The position numbers and the translations under genes are program-made. A DNA stretch of 8,807 bases. It comes from Opitutia bacterium. GTDB lineage: Bacteria > Verrucomicrobiota > Verrucomicrobiia > Opitutales > Seribacteraceae. Shown one piece after another: positions 6,066 to 8,807 of the stretch (positions within the stretch are counted from its first letter, which is position 1; each line of letters starts with the position of its first letter). The notes beneath the pieces are model-generated. The model saw only the letters and a list, made by a program, of their open reading frames with translations, was not told where the DNA came from and made no database searches. Location of the stretch: NCBI GenBank assembly GCA_018695085.1, contig JABHOU010000262.1, positions 1-8,807 of the forward strand, written 5' to 3'.

Positions 6066-8807
6066 CTACTCGACGGAAAAGAATCCGATTCCGTTGAGCT
6101 GTATGTTCCCACGAGGTGTAGTGAAAGTAACCACAACGTCTTGAGAACCAGTTACAGAACTCGACGGAATGGCCAAGCTACCGGTAAGGGTCGTTGTATT
6201 TGACCTTACCAACCCCGATAATGCAACTCCCCCGATTTGAACTGAGCTCGGGGCAACATTCGCTGGCGGCAAGGGGGGTGGAGAATTGGAGTCGAGGGTA
6301 ATGGTTACGGAAACGGTGCTTCCAACACTTCCCGCAGAAGGGGAAATTGAAACGATTCCAGTTCCCTGCGTATTGCTTTCTCCTTCGGAATTCGTAGTGG
6401 TTGCACCTGTTCCGGAAACTCCCGAACCGGAGGGTGTTCCACGATATTTTCTAATCGTGTAGGGATAGGCGATTTGCATCGTTTCAAATTCCGAAGCAAT
6501 CGCAGACATGGCGTTAGCATTTAGGGTAGCCTGCATGCCTTCAATAAATTTGACGAAAGTACTGTAACTGTCCGTTCCCGCGACGGAGACTCCATTGACG
6601 GTAAACCCAGACTTGAGAGCTGCCAGATAAGCAGAGTCATCAGACCAAGAAAGAGGCAGCAAGTTGTGTTTGTTCAGAGTATTCCGAACATCATAACCGA
6701 AATGCGGATTGAGGTAGCGAAGCACTGTACCGTCGGAATCGGCTTCGATACTCATGACATAGTGATAGATGCCCTCGGGAAAGTCAGGTGTTGGAGACAC
6801 CAAACCGTTGCACTCGTCCAAATGGCCGCTGCCTTCGACAAATAAGGCATTCCCAGCTGAATCGTTGGTTCCCGTATAACTGGTTTTGAGAATTAAACCT
6901 GTCTGATTACCATCGTTCCTCCAGCCAACCGGACCATATATGGGCCATCCATCTGCAGCGAAACCAAGCAGTGGAGAATGCCCCCCGGAAACCAAAAGGG
7001 CATCAATTTCGTCACACTTATCTTTTTCAGACTTCCAGTCATCTTTTAAGAGGCGTAGGCAAGTGGGATATTTATGGTAGTGGTAGACGCCGTTACGCTG
7101 AGGATGCCCACAACAACCGGAAAAAATGCGCCCGTAAGCGGCGGTCTCCTGAGCATCCTCGAAAGGGTTATAAACGGGAATACCGTTGAGCGCGACTCCG
7201 ACGGTGCCCAAGGAGGTATCAGTAGCAGTTGAGTTGTTGACCGGATTCAAAGGAATACGGAATATTTCCTCAGCAGCGACTACTTGATTGGGATTGTTTC
7301 CTCCGCTCACTCCGAGATTATTCTCGCTCAGCTTAAGGCTTTGGAAACCTCCGTTTGCCGCCGTATTCCATCCATTCGAGACATCAACGCCCATGACGCT
7401 GGGCACGTAGTTGGGAACGCCATTAGCCGTAACGACCATTTGGTCATTATTCGAATCTTTATATATGGTTATGGAATTGGACAAGTTTTGTCCATCGATG
7501 GTAAGAGTCACTGGACCTCCTCCCGCAACTTGCGAACGATAATTGACTACAATGAGTCGAGCTCTTCGCTCGAAGGAGGAGTCTCCCTGCAAAAAAGAGA
7601 GATCTCCAGAGGCAGAAGATTCGGATTGCTCTGCAACCTTGGTCCAACCCGATGAATCGGAGGAGTTGGCCTCGAAGTAGGAAATCAAACCGGGAGAGAG
7701 CTCAACTCGCTCAATCGAGAATGAAGATGCGGTTGAATCCGAACCCGTGGAACTGCCGGAACCAGACTCAGAAGTGTTCGACAATTCGCCGGACAGAGTG
7801 GCGAAGGATGTCCATTTCGACTTAGAATGATCGTAAAATCCTTTGGAGGAGCTAAAGTATCGCCAGCCTTGAAGGTTATGAAGATACAACCATGGAAAAA
7901 ACTCTTTCTTCGTCCACATCCATTTAATATTGGGGTGATACAACCATGTGGCATCCAGTCCCGAGTCCACGGGATAAAGCCAACCTAAGTTTTCGTGAAA
8001 AATCCAGTTTGATCCGGAATCAAAAAAGTTTCCGAGCCATGAACTCTGCTTCCATCCCGAAGAAACATCAGTCGTTGCATCCGCCAGAACATAAGCGGCG
8101 AGATCGGAAGATGTACTTGAGGTCGAACTCGGCGAGTAATTCCCGTCAGGCAGTTTCGAGATTGGGAACTTGTAGTTGGTTGAGGTCAAGAGGGCCACAA
8201 CTGCCGGATCTGTCGACTCCAGCATGGTTCTTGTGTAAGGCTTCCATTCGCCCGTATAATCGTCATGAACGCGACCGGGCCAATCCTGTGCGCCGAGACA
8301 GGTCGTGGTCGCCCAGTAGACGTATTCGGTAATTTGGGTTCCGTAATCGGCAGTATCATCGTAATAGGAATACCACGCGCTAGGAGGATACGAAGAAGGG
8401 ATGGTTTCAAAATGTCCTCCCCGAGCCTTGTCCATGGCCAAGGCGATGCCGCTCCCTACCTTTTCTCCCCATATGGCGGGAAAGGCTTCGTCCCAGCCCT
8501 TGTCGGTGACCAAATGCAACACTTCCTCTAGGGTGGCATCTCGGTCACTTCCGTTGCTGCCATTCTCAAAAATCTCCATTGCAAAAAGGTTTTGGGCTCG
8601 CGTGATGGAATTTTCAAATGTCTCGAACGCACTTTGCTTACTTTCCTGTTCCTGCTCGGAAGCGAAGAGTACCATTGTCGCTATTTGGGCGTTTGAACTT
8701 CCTTTCAAGGCGGCCAGCACTTCCGGTTGGTCAACATTACCGTCCTCGTCGTTATCCAAGTATTCGGCCAACATATTCGCCGCATGAAGAGTCTTTGCCT
8801 CAGAGAC
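6066..8807 (-). CDS. Large multidomain YHYH protein with EF-hand, aromatic repeats and IPT/TIG-like C-terminus, 5'-truncated
   Basis: The minus-strand frame is open from the right edge to the TAG at 6066-6068, giving 913 residues; the start and any signal peptide lie beyond base 8807. In window numbering it shows: an EF-hand-like loop D-N-D-E-D-G-N-V-D-Q-P-E at 18-29; an unassigned region of about 200 residues with E-E-V-L-H at 94-98 and T-E-Y-V-Y-W around Glu161; an S/T-rich linker (S-S-T-S-S-T-S-S); an aromatic repeat block at about 268-332; a second S/G/T linker; a YHYH domain (Pfam PF14240-like) at about 445-705; a third S/G/T linker; and an IPT/TIG-like beta-rich C-terminus from G-I-V-S-I-S-P-S at 817 onward. 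The YHYH core includes S-G-C-C-G-H-P, G-V-Y-H-Y-H-K-Y-P-T-C, G-H-S-P-L-L-G-F-A, G-W-P-I-Y-G-P and a second E-C-N-G with I-Y-H-Y. The function of YHYH proteins is unknown; the His and Cys pattern suggests metal binding. The make-up suggests a secreted or surface protein. Sampled 60-base stretches have about 43-52% G+C, below the left half of the window. Confidence 0.9.
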   Translation of the reverse strand, partial: VSEAKTLHAANMLAEYLDNDEDGNVDQPEVLAALKGSSNAQIATMVLFASEQEQESKQSAFETFENSITRAQNLFAMEIFENGSNGSDRDATLEEVLHLVTDKGWDEAFPAIWGEKVGSGIALAMDKARGGHFETIPSSYPPSAWYSYYDDTADYGTQITEYVYWATTTCLGAQDWPGRVHDDYTGEWKPYTRTMLESTDPAVVALLTSTNYKFPISKLPDGNYSPSSTSSTSSDLAAYVLADATTDVSSGWKQSSWLGNFFDSGSNWIFHENLGWLYPVDSGLDATWLYHPNIKWMWTKKEFFPWLYLHNLQGWRYFSSSKGFYDHSKSKWTSFATLSGELSNTSESGSGSSTGSDSTASSFSIERVELSPGLISYFEANSSDSSGWTKVAEQSESSASGDLSFLQGDSSFERRARLIVVNYRSQVAGGGPVTLTIDGQNLSNSITIYKDSNNDQMVVTANGVPNYVPSVMGVDVSNGWNTAANGGFQSLKLSENNLGVSGGNNPNQVVAAEEIFRIPLNPVNNSTATDTSLGTVGVALNGIPVYNPFEDAQETAAYGRIFSGCCGHPQRNGVYHYHKYPTCLRLLKDDWKSEKDKCDEIDALLVSGGHSPLLGFAADGWPIYGPVGWRNDGNQTGLILKTSYTGTNDSAGNALFVEGSGHLDECNGLVSPTPDFPEGIYHYVMSIEADSDGTVLRYLNPHFGYDVRNTLNKHNLLPLSWSDDSAYLAALKSGFTVNGVSVAGTDSYSTFVKFIEGMQATLNANAMSAIASEFETMQIAYPYTIRKYRGTPSGSGVSGTGATTTNSEGESNTQGTGIVSISPSAGSVGSTVSVTITLDSNSPPPLPPANVAPSSVQIGGVALSGLVRSNTTTLTGSLAIPSSSVTGSQDVVVTFTTPRGNIQLNGIGFFSVE
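7812..8006 (-). repeat. Four-unit aromatic (W-L-Y type) repeat block inside the YHYH protein
   Basis: Within the YHYH protein the block holds four related units of about 12-18 residues: N-W-I-F-H-E-N-L-G-W-L-Y; T-W-L-Y-H-P-N-I-K-W-M-W; P-W-L-Y-L-H-N-L-Q-G-W-R-Y; and a degenerate G-F-Y-D-H-S-K-S-K-W. An approximate consensus is W-[IL]-[FY]-[HL]-x-N-[LI]-x-(G)-W-x-[YW]. It is flanked on both sides by Ser/Thr-rich linkers, so it is probably an independent module. The pattern recalls aromatic cell-wall or glucan-binding repeats of other bacteria, but the consensus is not the choline-binding one. The repeat is at protein level only; the DNA copies are diverged. Confidence 0.7.

Noticed and set aside
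1..8807. CRISPR array, tRNA/rRNA, transposase or phage genes
   Set aside because: No regularly spaced DNA repeats, cloverleaf-like segments, integrase/transposase motifs or terminal inverted repeats were found on reading both strands; the gene content is ordinary accessory metabolism.

Overview
The window reads as chromosomal DNA of a Verrucomicrobiota-type bacterium (PVC superphylum), probably a marine or otherwise aquatic glycan degrader. No rRNA or other marker gene is present, so this rests on content. There is a SASA-type SGNH esterase of the PVC style, a formylglycine sulfatase, a DUF1080 protein, a secreted PQQ-like propeller opening with a W-P-A-W-R-G-P-D-G motif, and a large YHYH protein with a W-L-Y-type aromatic repeat block that I associate from memory with Opitutae-like Verrucomicrobiota. 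Every protein whose start is visible has an apparent export signal.

Layout. (1) 1-753, plus strand: 3' part of a SASA/SGNH carbohydrate esterase. (2) 767-2384, minus strand: a two-gene unit read from right to left, an exported SMP-30/gluconolactonase-like propeller (1485-2384) then an exported YiiX-like permuted NlpC/P60 hydrolase (767-1444), 40 bp apart. (3) 2385-2499: a 115-bp divergent intergenic region, the only sizeable non-coding stretch. (4) 2500-6060, plus strand: a probable operon of sulfatase, DUF1080 protein and PQQ-like propeller protein, with gaps of 56 and 22 bp. (5) 6066-8807, minus strand: the 3' part (913 residues visible) of a multidomain YHYH protein whose start lies beyond the right edge. 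No gene-free stretch exceeds 300 bases. I saw no tRNA, rRNA, CRISPR array, transposase or attachment site.

How the genes may work together (inference): the sulfatase would remove sulfate esters from a glycan outside the cytoplasm. The DUF1080 protein belongs to a family now linked to breakdown of 3-keto-glycosides. The SASA esterase would remove acyl groups, and the two propellers could be lactonase-like or binding/redox accessory proteins. No glycoside hydrolase, Gfo/Idh/MocA oxidoreductase, transporter or regulator is visible, so the pathway is incomplete here and the substrate unknown. The YHYH protein converges on this operon with only 5 bp between stop codons, has lower G+C than the left half, and need not belong to the same pathway.

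The most novel-looking material is in the YHYH protein: a four-unit aromatic repeat and an unassigned N-terminal region with an EF-hand-like loop and an E-E-x-x-H motif. Nothing here proves a new system; these are testable leads.
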